14,018 bases of DNA from Oscillospiraceae bacterium (GCA_016296165.1 JAEDJV010000059.1:1-14018), one strand, 5' to 3'; positions 1 to 7,358 are shown, counted from the stretch's first letter. Program-made: numbers and translations. Notes: generated by a model from the letters alone, not told the origin.

Positions 1-2559
1 TTAAAAGAAGTAGATAAATTATCAACTGATAATCCACATTTTTATGATTCTGAACCATCTTTCACAAATCAGTTGACACAAGCAGAATCCAATAATATTA
101 AAATCAGTTTTAATGAAGGTACAAATCAGGAAAAATCAGTTACTATCAGTTCGGCAGAACTGTATAAAAAGAATATTACTGTAAGTTATGAAGTTTCTGA
201 TTACTCAAAACTTACCGCTGAAACATTTGAATTGTTTGGAGAAGGAAGTCTTGTAGATACAAGCAGTATTTTTAATTTACCTACTCAGATATACGGTTCT
301 CCTCTTTCAGTTGTTCCTTTGGTAAAGATAGACGGTGAATTAGTGCTTACAGGTCCTGATCTTTATATCGGCAATTCACAGAAAATGTATATTTCAACTG
401 ATGCCTGTGGGAAAGATAAGAAAAAATATACTGCGACACTAACAGCTGGAGAAATGTGTAGTATTGTTATTGACACTGGTAATATTTCGTCAAATGAACT
501 TTCAGAAGCTTATATCAGATCATTAACAAAAACTGAAACGGTAAATAATAAATATAATTATTATGAATCAGGTTTGAATTCTTCGGATAAACTTAATGAA
601 CATAACATATACAATATAGATTATCTTGGCAGCATGCTTAGACTAACAGGTGTTATGTATTTTTCTCAGGTTGACATCATGACTCAGGCTCTTTCAGAAA
701 AGACCAGTGTTAATTATGAGAATTCATTAAGGTTCGGGATTGTAGGATATAAGCCGACTGTGTATAGCGAAAAAGCGAATTTACAGTTTCAGGGTGTGAA
801 CTATGGAATACAGAAATCAGGGGTATATTATACTGATATATTAGGAAATGATTGCTCGGTTGTTTCAAAAAAAGGAAATATTACCGATGTAATGGCTTTT
901 GGCTTTGAAAGAGGCTTAGCTTCTTCAGAACTAGAAAGTTCTGTTATTGAAGAAATTTTAAATGTAGACGCTCTGTCTACAGCAGTAATATTTCGAAATG
1001 CTCAGGAAAAATCAATACCTATTGTAACTTTGTCAAAAGATTCTGAATTTAAAGTATCTGATTTAAACTGTAATTCAGATGATAAGTCAAGGATTCAGTC
1101 AGAAATTGATGCTGGAAATTCTGTATTAGCGACTCAGTCAGAAGTATCAATAGGAAAATGGCGTGGTATTGGCTATATTGTGTTTATGCCGGACGGTGTT
1201 TCCCAGAAATATATGATAGCAGGCGGATATAACGGCGGAAGTTCAATAGATCCGGTTACATTATATTATCTAATTGATGTTGCTCTTGACCTTGCTATGA
1301 TCGCTGAGAGTGTGTTGGTACTAACAGGAATCCTGGCAGCAATGACAACACTTGCATTTGGTCCGATGGTATTAGCATTACTTGCTACTGCATCTATTAC
1401 TTTTCTTTTTATAGATATTCTTGAGCAGTCACTATTGCTTTATGACTATGAAGTAAACGGAAACATAGAGTCAGGACGAGAGATTCAGGTCAATCTTGCT
1501 GTAAACAGTGTTCTTACACTTGGTACAATGGGGATAGGCCGAGGAGTAAAAGGACTTTCAAATATTGTTTCAAATTCAAGACTTTCCAGAACGTATGGAA
1601 GTTCAACGATAAAGAACATACGAAGCTATGGATTTAATGCTTCTGAAATAGGTTCAAAGGTTAAGAAATTTAAGTCATTTGGTATGACTCAGTCTACGAT
1701 AGATGCATTGTTAAAAGATTCTAAGTGTATGTACCTTAGTGATGATGTACTAAAAGTTATAGGAGAAAGAGGCGGTAACCAAAGAATACTTGCTGAAATG
1801 GTTCTTCGAAACGGAGATGATTTTTCAGCTGCTGTACTTAAAACTAATGTAATTGATGAATTTTGCGATTTAGCTTGGAAATACGGAGATAATGCTTCAA
1901 AAATAATAATTTGTAATGATACTACAATAAAAAAAGTATCTGAAATGACTGATAGTTCACTAAAAAATTATTTCAGAACAATAGATTATATAACACAGCA
2001 TAGACCAAATGCGAGTTCTGAAGTATTATCTTCGTTATATAATGCTGAATCAAGAACTACCTGCAGAGCGTTAAACGAAATTGGTAATGCGAGTGATGAT
2101 ACTATCCGACAAAATATTAAAAAATTTAGAAGCTGTTTAGGCAAACAAAAAAAATCCAGTAATGTTGGGTATGCAAATGTAAAAATTGAAGGAGTCTCAG
2201 AAGAGATTTATTCTTTAGCTTTTTATGAAGATTTAGAAGAAGCTATGTCTTATGGTGCAAAAATTGAAAATTATCCAATGGCTTGGGCACCTGAAAATAG
2301 TCCATATATTGCATTTGAGGTACCAAATTCTCCAGGCCAAAATCCATATCTTCGTACTGTGTGTACTGAATATAAAATTTTAAGTGAAATTGAAAAACAA
2401 ATATCTAGTATTCCAAATGTTAATGGTGAAATATGTATATTCACAGAACTTGAATGCTGTGAAAGTTGTAGTGATGTAATAGCACAGTTCCTTGAAAGAC
2501 ATCCAAATATAAAGATTGATATTATTCATAATAATGGTACCAGATTAATTCCAGATTAA
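1..2559 (+). CDS. polymorphic toxin-like protein with C-terminal deaminase domain (5' end missing)
   Basis: The frame is open from base 1, so the start lies left of the window; the TTG at 73 is an internal Leu codon. Residues below are counted from that TTG. Residues about 180-395 match, from memory, the conserved segment found next to transglutaminase-like domains in large RHS/polymorphic toxin proteins, ending in a glycine-rich YMIAGGYNGG stretch (about 1216-1245). A strongly hydrophobic stretch of two likely membrane helices follows (about 1255-1440), then a helical linker (about 1480-2150). The tip (2161-2559) has a deaminase-fold signature: CTE at residues 764-766 and CESC at 796-799, the spacing expected of the zinc ligands and catalytic Glu. 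The predicted role is a surface or secreted toxin whose tip deaminates nucleic acid or a nucleotide in a target cell. The next gene, 10 bp on, is the likely immunity partner. Any export signal would be outside the window. The general class is fairly sure; the exact substrate is unknown. Confidence 0.8.
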   Translation, partial: LKEVDKLSTDNPHFYDSEPSFTNQLTQAESNNIKISFNEGTNQEKSVTISSAELYKKNITVSYEVSDYSKLTAETFELFGEGSLVDTSSIFNLPTQIYGSPLSVVPLVKIDGELVLTGPDLYIGNSQKMYISTDACGKDKKKYTATLTAGEMCSIVIDTGNISSNELSEAYIRSLTKTETVNNKYNYYESGLNSSDKLNEHNIYNIDYLGSMLRLTGVMYFSQVDIMTQALSEKTSVNYENSLRFGIVGYKPTVYSEKANLQFQGVNYGIQKSGVYYTDILGNDCSVVSKKGNITDVMAFGFERGLASSELESSVIEEILNVDALSTAVIFRNAQEKSIPIVTLSKDSEFKVSDLNCNSDDKSRIQSEIDAGNSVLATQSEVSIGKWRGIGYIVFMPDGVSQKYMIAGGYNGGSSIDPVTLYYLIDVALDLAMIAESVLVLTGILAAMTTLAFGPMVLALLATASITFLFIDILEQSLLLYDYEVNGNIESGREIQVNLAVNSVLTLGTMGIGRGVKGLSNIVSNSRLSRTYGSSTIKNIRSYGFNASEIGSKVKKFKSFGMTQSTIDALLKDSKCMYLSDDVLKVIGERGGNQRILAEMVLRNGDDFSAAVLKTNVIDEFCDLAWKYGDNASKIIICNDTTIKKVSEMTDSSLKNYFRTIDYITQHRPNASSEVLSSLYNAESRTTCRALNEIGNASDDTIRQNIKKFRSCLGKQKKSSNVGYANVKIEGVSEEIYSLAFYEDLEEAMSYGAKIENYPMAWAPENSPYIAFEVPNSPGQNPYLRTVCTEYKILSEIEKQISSIPNVNGEICIFTELECCESCSDVIAQFLERHPNIKIDIIHNNGTRLIPD
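2161..2559 (+). other. deaminase-fold toxin tip domain
   Basis: This is the C-terminal domain of about 133 residues in the preceding protein. Visible landmarks are TVCTEYKILSEIE (helix with CxE; the Cys would bind zinc and the Glu would be the proton shuttle), a beta strand GEICIFTELE, then CCESC followed by SDVIAQFLERHPNIKIDII (CxxC zinc ligands at the start of a helix, then a strand). This order matches bacterial toxin deaminases that have C/H/D-x-E plus CxxC, such as the BURPS668_1122-like and related groups; the subfamily is not settled by eye. All three zinc ligands and the Glu are present, so it should be active. Base composition is low in G+C (19 of 60 in 2161-2220). Confidence 0.75.
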
Positions 2560-2563
2560 GGAG
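2558..2563 (+). promoter_or_regulatory. ribosome binding site overlapping the toxin stop codon
   Basis: AAGGAG shares its first two bases with the toxin TAA stop (2557-2559) and sits 6 bases before the ATG at 2570. The arrangement ties translation of the small downstream gene to the toxin gene, as expected for a toxin and its antidote, and fixes the ATG at 2570 as the start. Confidence 0.8.
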
Positions 2564-2569
2564 ATAAAT

Positions 2570-2926
2570 ATGTATATAGATAAAGATGAATATTTTATTG
2601 TTAAATCAGATTTAGCAGAAGTTATAGATATGGTATTTAAAAGGCGCGAAATTACAATATCAAATATTGCTCGTTTATATGGTGATGAAGTATGTGGATC
2701 ACGAGATGATGAAGAAAATACAATTTTAGTAATAATGTTTTATTATTTGATATGGAAAAAAATCGGAAAATTATCAGCGTGTATGATTCAAGAAGTAAAA
2801 AAAGAAACAAATGAAATACTGTTAAAAAACAAAAAAATATCACGCTTGAATGAAGAGGAATTTAAAGATTTTATGATATTAGTAAGAGAATTAAATAATA
2901 GTGATATCAATGTTTTAATCGATTAA
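2570..2926 (+). CDS. putative immunity protein for the deaminase toxin
   Basis: A 118-residue protein that I do not recognise by family. It starts at ATG 2570 with an AAGGAG site that overlaps the toxin stop, and probably shares the toxin transcript. It has no signal peptide or clear membrane segment, is rich in Lys, Glu and Ile, and looks mostly helical (for example EVKKETNEILLKNKK and NEEEFKDFMILVREL), so it is probably a cytoplasmic protein. Position, size and A+T-rich composition (16 G+C of 60 in 2761-2820) fit an immunity protein that binds and blocks the deaminase tip encoded just upstream. This is inference from gene order; nothing in the sequence itself proves inhibition. Confidence 0.72.
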   Translation: MYIDKDEYFIVKSDLAEVIDMVFKRREITISNIARLYGDEVCGSRDDEENTILVIMFYYLIWKKIGKLSACMIQEVKKETNEILLKNKKISRLNEEEFKDFMILVRELNNSDINVLID

Positions 2927-2972
2927 GATGATTCGAGCATTAAAAGGTCATTTTTGTTTTTTCGATTCTTGA

Positions 2973-3008
2973 AACCACGCAATTACGTGACTTGTAATTC
3001 GTTAAAAA
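2973..3008 (+). repeat. short imperfect repeat, copy A
   Basis: AACCACGCA (2973-2981), ACGT (2985-2988) and TTCGTTAAAAA (2998-3008) recur with the same order in copy B at 3654-3695. AACCACGCA and ACGT are identically spaced in both; the gap before TTCGTTAAAAA is 6 bases shorter here. AATTAC (2981-2986) can pair with GTAATT (2994-2999), with ACG/CGT extending the stem past one bulged C. No T-run follows, so it is not a good terminator for the immunity gene. Confidence 0.5.
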
Positions 3009-3024
3009 TTGAAAAAACGGGATT

Positions 3025-3053
3025 TTGACTCTTTAATCTTGAGATATTACTAA
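3025..3053 (+). promoter_or_regulatory. weak candidate promoter for the DUF3592-like gene
   Basis: TTGACT (3025-3030) is a good -35 box. Seventeen bases on is TACTAA (3048-3053), a poor -10; TAATAC at 3051-3056 is an alternative with a 20-bp spacer. It lies 52 bases before the start codon. The -10 is too weak for a firm call. Confidence 0.3.
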
Positions 3054-3104
3054 TACTTCAATTCAAAATTCAATTCCTTTAGATTTTTCAACAATGGAGG
3101 AAAT

Positions 3105-3617
3105 ATGTCAGATATATCCCTACTCCCATGGTGGCTGCCAGCAGGACTTTTAATATGTGGTCTTGTTTATACTATACTTACAGTCATCGCAATTAAAACA
3201 TATAAAACAAACAAAGACGAGATAAAAGAACTCGTAAATCGAAGCGAAGAATGTGAAGCTGAAGTTCTCAATACTATTGTCCTGAATGATACAAATGCTT
3301 TAGCAAGAATGCGTCAGGCTTCAGCAGTACTTTCTGAATTTCAGAATGCAGCTAATCTTCCACTTGAGTACGTCTGTACAGAAATACGTTTCAATATCGG
3401 ATATGATGTAGAAACTGTCATTCTGAGGAGAGCTAAAATGAAAATAGTCAGACCTGGCAGCAGAATTAAAATATACTATGACCCATACAATCCAGAGCAG
3501 GCTTTTTCAAAAGATATGAAATCAATCATTCTTCGCAAACCATTCAGAGATTGTATTGTTAATGGCTTAGTTGCCTTAATTACACTTCTATCTGCAATTT
3601 TTTGTTTTATTCAGTAG
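3105..3617 (+). CDS. DUF3592-like small membrane protein
   Basis: A 170-residue protein with one membrane helix near the N-terminus (about residues 8-29, LPAGLLICGLVYTILTVIAI) and a second at the extreme C-terminus (about 148-169). The soluble segment between them ends in VRPGSRIKIYYDPYNPEQAF. That 'G-x-x-[IV]-x-[IV]-YYDP-x-NP' element is what I associate with DUF3592 proteins, which have an unknown job. GGAGG at 3096-3100 lies 4 bases before the ATG. The gene stands alone, with a strong hairpin 26 bases after the stop, and is bracketed by two copies of a short repeat. Known: family membership by motif only. Inferred: a membrane-anchored protein with its middle domain on one side of the membrane. 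Function unknown. Confidence 0.75.
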   Translation: MSDISLLPWWLPAGLLICGLVYTILTVIAIKTYKTNKDEIKELVNRSEECEAEVLNTIVLNDTNALARMRQASAVLSEFQNAANLPLEYVCTEIRFNIGYDVETVILRRAKMKIVRPGSRIKIYYDPYNPEQAFSKDMKSIILRKPFRDCIVNGLVALITLLSAIFCFIQ

Positions 3618-3643
3618 TCACTGAATTCACTTCAATGTTTCAA

Positions 3644-3683
3644 AAAAGCTCTGAACCACGCACACACGTCGTTCAGAGCTTTT
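3644..3683. terminator. bidirectional hairpin terminator
   Basis: A 13-bp perfect stem pairs AAAAGCTCTGAAC (3644-3656) with GTTCAGAGCTTTT (3671-3683). After one C-C mismatch, ACG (3658-3660) pairs with CGT (3667-3669), leaving a 6-base loop. T-rich sequence flanks it on both strands (TTTCTTCG on +, TTTTTTG on -). It lies 26 bases after the DUF3592-like stop and serves the amidase remnant on the other strand. It overlaps repeat copy B. Confidence 0.75.
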
Positions 3684-3695
3684 CTTCGTTAAAAA
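3654..3695 (+). repeat. short imperfect repeat, copy B
   Basis: Second copy of the element at 2973-3008: AACCACGCA (3654-3662), ACGT (3666-3669) and TTCGTTAAAAA (3685-3695). Copies A and B have the same orientation and lie either side of the 3105-3617 gene. In this copy the element is merged with the terminator hairpin. On the minus strand it falls inside the unrelated tail of the broken amidase frame. Confidence 0.5.
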
Positions 3696-4091
3696 CCATA
3701 TCGCCCCCGCAACCCAGTTTAACACATACCCTCCATGTCCCGCATCGATAACAATAATCGGTTTCTCCTGTTCTGTAACCGGAACAAAAGTCATAACCGA
3801 TTTTTCAACCCTGCTGAAACCATAGGCAATACAAAGTCCCCCGATCCCCAGCACCGCAGTAACGATAAATGTTCTGCGGTGATTTTTAATTTTTGCAAGA
3901 ATTTTGTTTATTGTTTTGATTCTCCTGTTTATCCGCATGTCCTTCACCTCTTAATTTTTTGAATAGTATATTGATATGCCAAAACAGGAGAATATATGAG
4001 TTGTAAAACTAATTTTTCTTTTTAAAAGATATTGAATTATTTTCATCTCAAAAGATAACGGAAATTCTATAAACAAATACGCAGAAATTTG

Positions 4092-4120
4092 TTGACTTTA
4101 ACATTTTTTTGCGTTATAAT
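4092..4120 (+). promoter_or_regulatory. sigma-A promoter of the pilin-like gene
   Basis: TTGACT (4092-4097), a 17-base spacer and a perfect TATAAT (4115-4120). Transcription should begin near 4127, giving a leader of about 37 bases that carries GGAGG (4151-4155), 8 bases before the ATG. A strong, constitutive-looking promoter. Confidence 0.85.
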
Positions 4121-4163
4121 AAAACTGTCGAAAATACATTAAACTTGTCCGGAGGCTTATATT

Positions 4164-4664
4164 ATGAAAAACAAAAAAATATTTCGAGGATTTACACTTA
4201 TTGAGTTAATTGTTGTTATTGCAATTATCGGTGTACTGGCTGCTATACTTGTACCAGCTATGATGGGATGGGTTCGTAAATCAAAATTTGCAACTGCAAA
4301 CGCAAATGCCAAGATGATTTTTGAAGCACTCTCAGCAAGTTCTCTTGATCTTGAGATGAAAGATATCGTTATCCCGTCAAACGGAACAAGATTTGCTAAA
4401 GCCGGTGGTTTCGATGGTGCCGAGGGTAATTATATCAACATGAGAGTATGGCTTAGCAGCAGCATGTTTTCAGATGAGCAGAGAGAAATGATGAGTGATA
4501 CATGTGGAGGATATGTTGACATGATTTATGAAAACAACTATCCGAAGTACGTTGTATGGTCAAAAGATAAGCATGACGCAGCAATACTTGGCTGCTACCC
4601 GGCTATATTTACTCTGGATGACAAAGCAACATGGGCGAATTGGGATGATTTCGCAAAAAGTTAA
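4164..4664 (+). CDS. type IV pilin-like (prepilin) protein
   Basis: A 166-residue protein with a classic prepilin leader: a short basic peptide ending in RG, then FTLIELIVVIAIIGVLAAIL. A PilD-type prepilin peptidase would cut between Gly9 and Phe10; Glu14 is the conserved Glu5 of the mature protein. The hydrophobic helix (10-31) would anchor it in the membrane before assembly and form the filament core. The globular part has Cys114 and Cys144, which could form the C-terminal disulfide loop usual in pilins. It has its own strong promoter and terminator, with no pilus assembly genes beside it, so it would depend on a system elsewhere. From family knowledge, R. albus carries pilin-like proteins (CbpC, GP25) linked to cellulose binding; the size here (about 157 mature residues) fits that group, but the specific equation is inference. 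A pseudopilin is the alternative. Confidence 0.85.
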   Translation: MKNKKIFRGFTLIELIVVIAIIGVLAAILVPAMMGWVRKSKFATANANAKMIFEALSASSLDLEMKDIVIPSNGTRFAKAGGFDGAEGNYINMRVWLSSSMFSDEQREMMSDTCGGYVDMIYENNYPKYVVWSKDKHDAAILGCYPAIFTLDDKATWANWDDFAKS

Positions 4665-4681
4665 TGTACCATTGTTCTTAT

Positions 4682-4722
4682 AAAAAAGAATGAAGAATTG
4701 TAAAAATCCTTCATTCTTTTTT
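4682..4722. terminator. bidirectional terminator between pilin-like and lipoprotein genes
   Basis: AAAAAAGAATGAAG (4682-4695) pairs over 14 bp with CTTCATTCTTTTTT (4709-4722), with a 13-base loop. The stem's own A and T tracts supply the T-run in both directions. It lies 18 bases after the pilin-like stop and 4 bases beyond the stop of the convergent lipoprotein gene at 4726. Confidence 0.85.
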
Positions 4723-4725
4723 TGT

Positions 4726-7323
4726 TTATTCAGTTGGTTTTAATGAGTCAAGATAAGCAGTGGCTTTTTTCTGAATTTCGGAAGCAACTGCACTTAGTTT
4801 TGTTCCTGAATCATAGTATTTTTTTGCTTCTTCTTTTATGATACTGTAGAGTTCATTTTCTTTTCGGCTCATAAACACAGGAGCATATACTGCTTTTCTG
4901 AACTTGGCTTCAGTTTCTTCTGTGATCTCAGGTACAGGATATGTTTCTCCTTTTATTGTATAAACCGGATAATAGTCTTCGCCATACAGTTCACGTTCAC
5001 GCTTAAGTGAGATGTTATCAGATATCATCTTTTCCATTGCAGACTTTCTTACAGGAAGGGAGAAAATATCATGCTCACAGTTATCGTAAAATTCATCTGT
5101 AAAAAACTGTTTTACAAACTGCCATGCGCAGTCTTTTGCTCCGGATGACTTAAGAACTGAAAAGCATATTCCAGGCTTTATTTCCATTCCTGTTTCATTA
5201 TCAGAAGGCCATCCTTTGATATAAACATCATCATAGTTTTCCGCCTGCTCGCGACTGAACTCCCATGGAGTGCTGATGCGGTATTTTCTTACCGGCGGAC
5301 GATAATCAGGGTTCGGATTGTCATAATAACCGTTTTCTTTATTCTGAATATATTCTTCTTCTGAAATAAACTCTCCTGTCCACTCCAGTAAATCTTTCAG
5401 ATCCTTGTTATCATAGTCACATTCAAATTTTTCAAAATCAGTATTTGTGTTAATAAATACTGAGAGCAAATCCTCAAGAGCCTCGATGTTATATCTGTAC
5501 TCGGTAATGTCGGTATCAACAGTTTCAAGGTATTTTTTCATAGTCCACATTTTGTCATCTTCAGCATATGCCTCATCCTGTATTATAGTTGTTCCTTCAA
5601 AGTACGGGAACAGAGTGAACATAATTCCGTTATCAATACACGCTGAAGTTATATTTTCCATGAAATCATCATATTTTACTTCGCTGTCATCCGACATCAG
5701 TTCTTTAAAATCAGCAAATGGAACTCTGTCCGGAAGTTCTTCCAGAATGACATCATCTGCATCATAAACAATAAAATCAGGCGAAAAACCTTTTTCAATG
5801 TCTTTAAGAAGTTCTTCCATCTCTGTATAGTTCACAGTATGAATAAAATATTTATCATTTTCACCGTTAAACTCACGAACTTTTTCAGGAATAAAGGATT
5901 TTCCAAAATCACCTGACACAGATGTATAAATATCCCCTGCAAACGTAACTATCCTTTTGCTGTTAAGCTGTTCAAGTCTTGTATCGTCCGCTTTTTTAAG
6001 AGCAAACGGACCATCTTCCCCGCTGAAACAGATAGTAGATGAATCGATAACAGCAAGGCATGGATATTCTTTTATAGGAATCTCAGAATCAGCGCCATCC
6101 ATTATAACGTCGTAAGTTCCATCTGACAGTTTATATCCATAAACTGAAGAATTATCAACAAGGTATATATCATATTTGTTATCACCAGGAAGAACTGATT
6201 TGCATTCGTAAGATATTGTTTTTACTTTTCTGTCTGTAAGAATCTGTCCTCCGACAAACGGAGCGAGGCTGATTGATTTTTCATCCCTGTATGCCAGCCA
6301 TACTTCATTTTCGTAACAGAAAATAGTATCACAGACAACACCTTCCGGAATCGGAGTTTCAGTTGCAATAGTGTCAGACTGTATGTACTTCTGAACAACC
6401 GGGGCACCTTTAAGATTATTGGTGAGAACACATATGTTTCCGTCATCAGTTACATCAATAGCTTTAACTGTGCATCTGTAACCAACCTTAGGTCCTTCAG
6501 ATACTTTTGTAAGTGTTCCGTCTGTTTTCATCCTGTACAGTTCAATTTGTGTTGTTTCGGTAGTATTGCCCTTTCCGTCAGATATCAGATCATGAACAGA
6601 CTTGCTGAAATAAAGATCATCATTATCAGTACAAAATCCTGTAATAATGCCGCCGTAATTCATGGTCAGCTTTGTTTCTTCATAAATACTTCCGGAAAGA
6701 CTGGTAACATAGAAACGTTTCATTGTAATCGGAGCTTCTTCATATGCTACAGTATATTTGGTTCCGTCAAAAGAGGCGCCGACAATCTTCATGCCGGCAG
6801 CTTCTTCTGTATCAAGAGTTTTGACTGTTCCACCCTTGTTAAAATACACCAGGACTCCTGATCCGTCTGAGTAAAGTATCCTGTCCTTGCATACGGAGAA
6901 TATTGTTTCTGCTCCTTCGATAAAGGGAACTGATTCATTCTCAGCATCTGCTTCTGACGGAACATAACTATCAGGTGCGTTATAGTATTCCCCTTTTTTC
7001 AGAGTGAGTGCATTGAAATCGGTCATCTTGTAACCACTTTTGCTGGAATATGTAATATCATCACTAATGACATACTTGTAGTTTCCGGCATAAACTTCAG
7101 CTGTTACTTCACCGACAATATCTTTAGTTTCTGAAAGTTCACCTTTTTCCCAGTAGGTTTCAAGTTTATACTCTACTGCCTGCTCCTCAGGTGTGATTTC
7201 TTCAATCTGACTTTCTTCCGGTTCACTTATTTCATTGTCATCAACTTTTTCATTGCATGAGGTAAATGATACTGCCATGATAAATGTGGTTATCAGACTT
7301 GCTATCTTCTTTGAATGTCTCAT
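4726..7323 (-). CDS. large lipoprotein with solute-binding-protein-like C-terminal half
   Basis: An 865-residue protein with a lipoprotein signal: basic MRHSKK, hydrophobic 7-20, then FTSC with Cys23 as the lipid anchor, followed by an acidic linker (24-50). Residues about 70-455 show short beta-rich repeats (strings such as LYRMKTDGTLTKV, DGNICVL, DDLYFS) that suggest a beta-propeller. Residues about 460-865 resemble family 1 extracellular solute-binding proteins: VREFNGENDKYFIHTVNY, then KGFSPDFIVYD, and later a KDCAWQFVKQFF segment close to a typical C-terminal region. Predicted role: surface lipoprotein binding a sugar or other ligand. No ABC permease lies beside it. AAGGAG is 5-6 bases before the ATG, and a good promoter lies 36-64 bases upstream. 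It runs alone, away from GH30, with a shared terminator at its end. The propeller is inferred from pattern only; ligand unknown. Confidence 0.75.
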   Translation of the reverse strand: MRHSKKIASLITTFIMAVSFTSCNEKVDDNEISEPEESQIEEITPEEQAVEYKLETYWEKGELSETKDIVGEVTAEVYAGNYKYVISDDITYSSKSGYKMTDFNALTLKKGEYYNAPDSYVPSEADAENESVPFIEGAETIFSVCKDRILYSDGSGVLVYFNKGGTVKTLDTEEAAGMKIVGASFDGTKYTVAYEEAPITMKRFYVTSLSGSIYEETKLTMNYGGIITGFCTDNDDLYFSKSVHDLISDGKGNTTETTQIELYRMKTDGTLTKVSEGPKVGYRCTVKAIDVTDDGNICVLTNNLKGAPVVQKYIQSDTIATETPIPEGVVCDTIFCYENEVWLAYRDEKSISLAPFVGGQILTDRKVKTISYECKSVLPGDNKYDIYLVDNSSVYGYKLSDGTYDVIMDGADSEIPIKEYPCLAVIDSSTICFSGEDGPFALKKADDTRLEQLNSKRIVTFAGDIYTSVSGDFGKSFIPEKVREFNGENDKYFIHTVNYTEMEELLKDIEKGFSPDFIVYDADDVILEELPDRVPFADFKELMSDDSEVKYDDFMENITSACIDNGIMFTLFPYFEGTTIIQDEAYAEDDKMWTMKKYLETVDTDITEYRYNIEALEDLLSVFINTNTDFEKFECDYDNKDLKDLLEWTGEFISEEEYIQNKENGYYDNPNPDYRPPVRKYRISTPWEFSREQAENYDDVYIKGWPSDNETGMEIKPGICFSVLKSSGAKDCAWQFVKQFFTDEFYDNCEHDIFSLPVRKSAMEKMISDNISLKRERELYGEDYYPVYTIKGETYPVPEITEETEAKFRKAVYAPVFMSRKENELYSIIKEEAKKYYDSGTKLSAVASEIQKKATAYLDSLKPTE

Positions 7324-7358
7324 TACTACTCCTTATACGACAAAAAATTATTAATATC

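Larger units (their letters stand above)
3627..3938 (-). pseudogene. truncated CwlD-like N-acetylmuramoyl-L-alanine amidase
   Basis: Reads MRINRRIKTINKILAKIKNHRR, then a membrane anchor (about residues 25-41), a short linker and KPIIVIDAGHGG, the opening strand and first zinc-His motif of Amidase_3 enzymes that cut the peptide from muramic acid. After GHGG the similarity stops: the remaining ~35 residues (YVLNWVAGAIWF onward) carry neither the second zinc ligand (Glu) nor the later His and catalytic Glu, and the frame runs through the hairpin at 3644-3683. The product is 103 residues, against roughly 230 for CwlD-type proteins. ATG 3938 is preferred over GTG 3947 because AGAGGTG lies at normal distance from it. 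No continuation is seen in the other frames nearby, so the 3' part was lost, not just frameshifted. It may still be transcribed, but it cannot be an active amidase. Confidence 0.7.

Noticed and set aside
73..75. TTG as start codon of the toxin gene
   Set aside because: The frame is open to base 1 and no ribosome binding site precedes it, so it is an internal Leu codon.
2927..2972. Terminator directly after the immunity gene
   Set aside because: There are T-rich runs but no stable stem in front of them.
3945..3947. GTG start for the amidase remnant
   Set aside because: The ribosome binding site would overlap it; ATG 3938 sits at a normal distance from AGAGGTG.
3735..3962. 75-residue plus-strand frame across the amidase remnant
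   Set aside because: It is antisense to a recognisable amidase fragment and has no ribosome binding site or family features.
3996..4025. Nine-codon frame with AGGAG upstream (MSCKTNFSF)
   Set aside because: Too short to support as a gene; A+T-rich sequence gives such frames by chance.
6547..6861. 104-residue frame antisense to the lipoprotein gene
   Set aside because: Shadow of the real gene, with no ribosome binding site or recognisable features.
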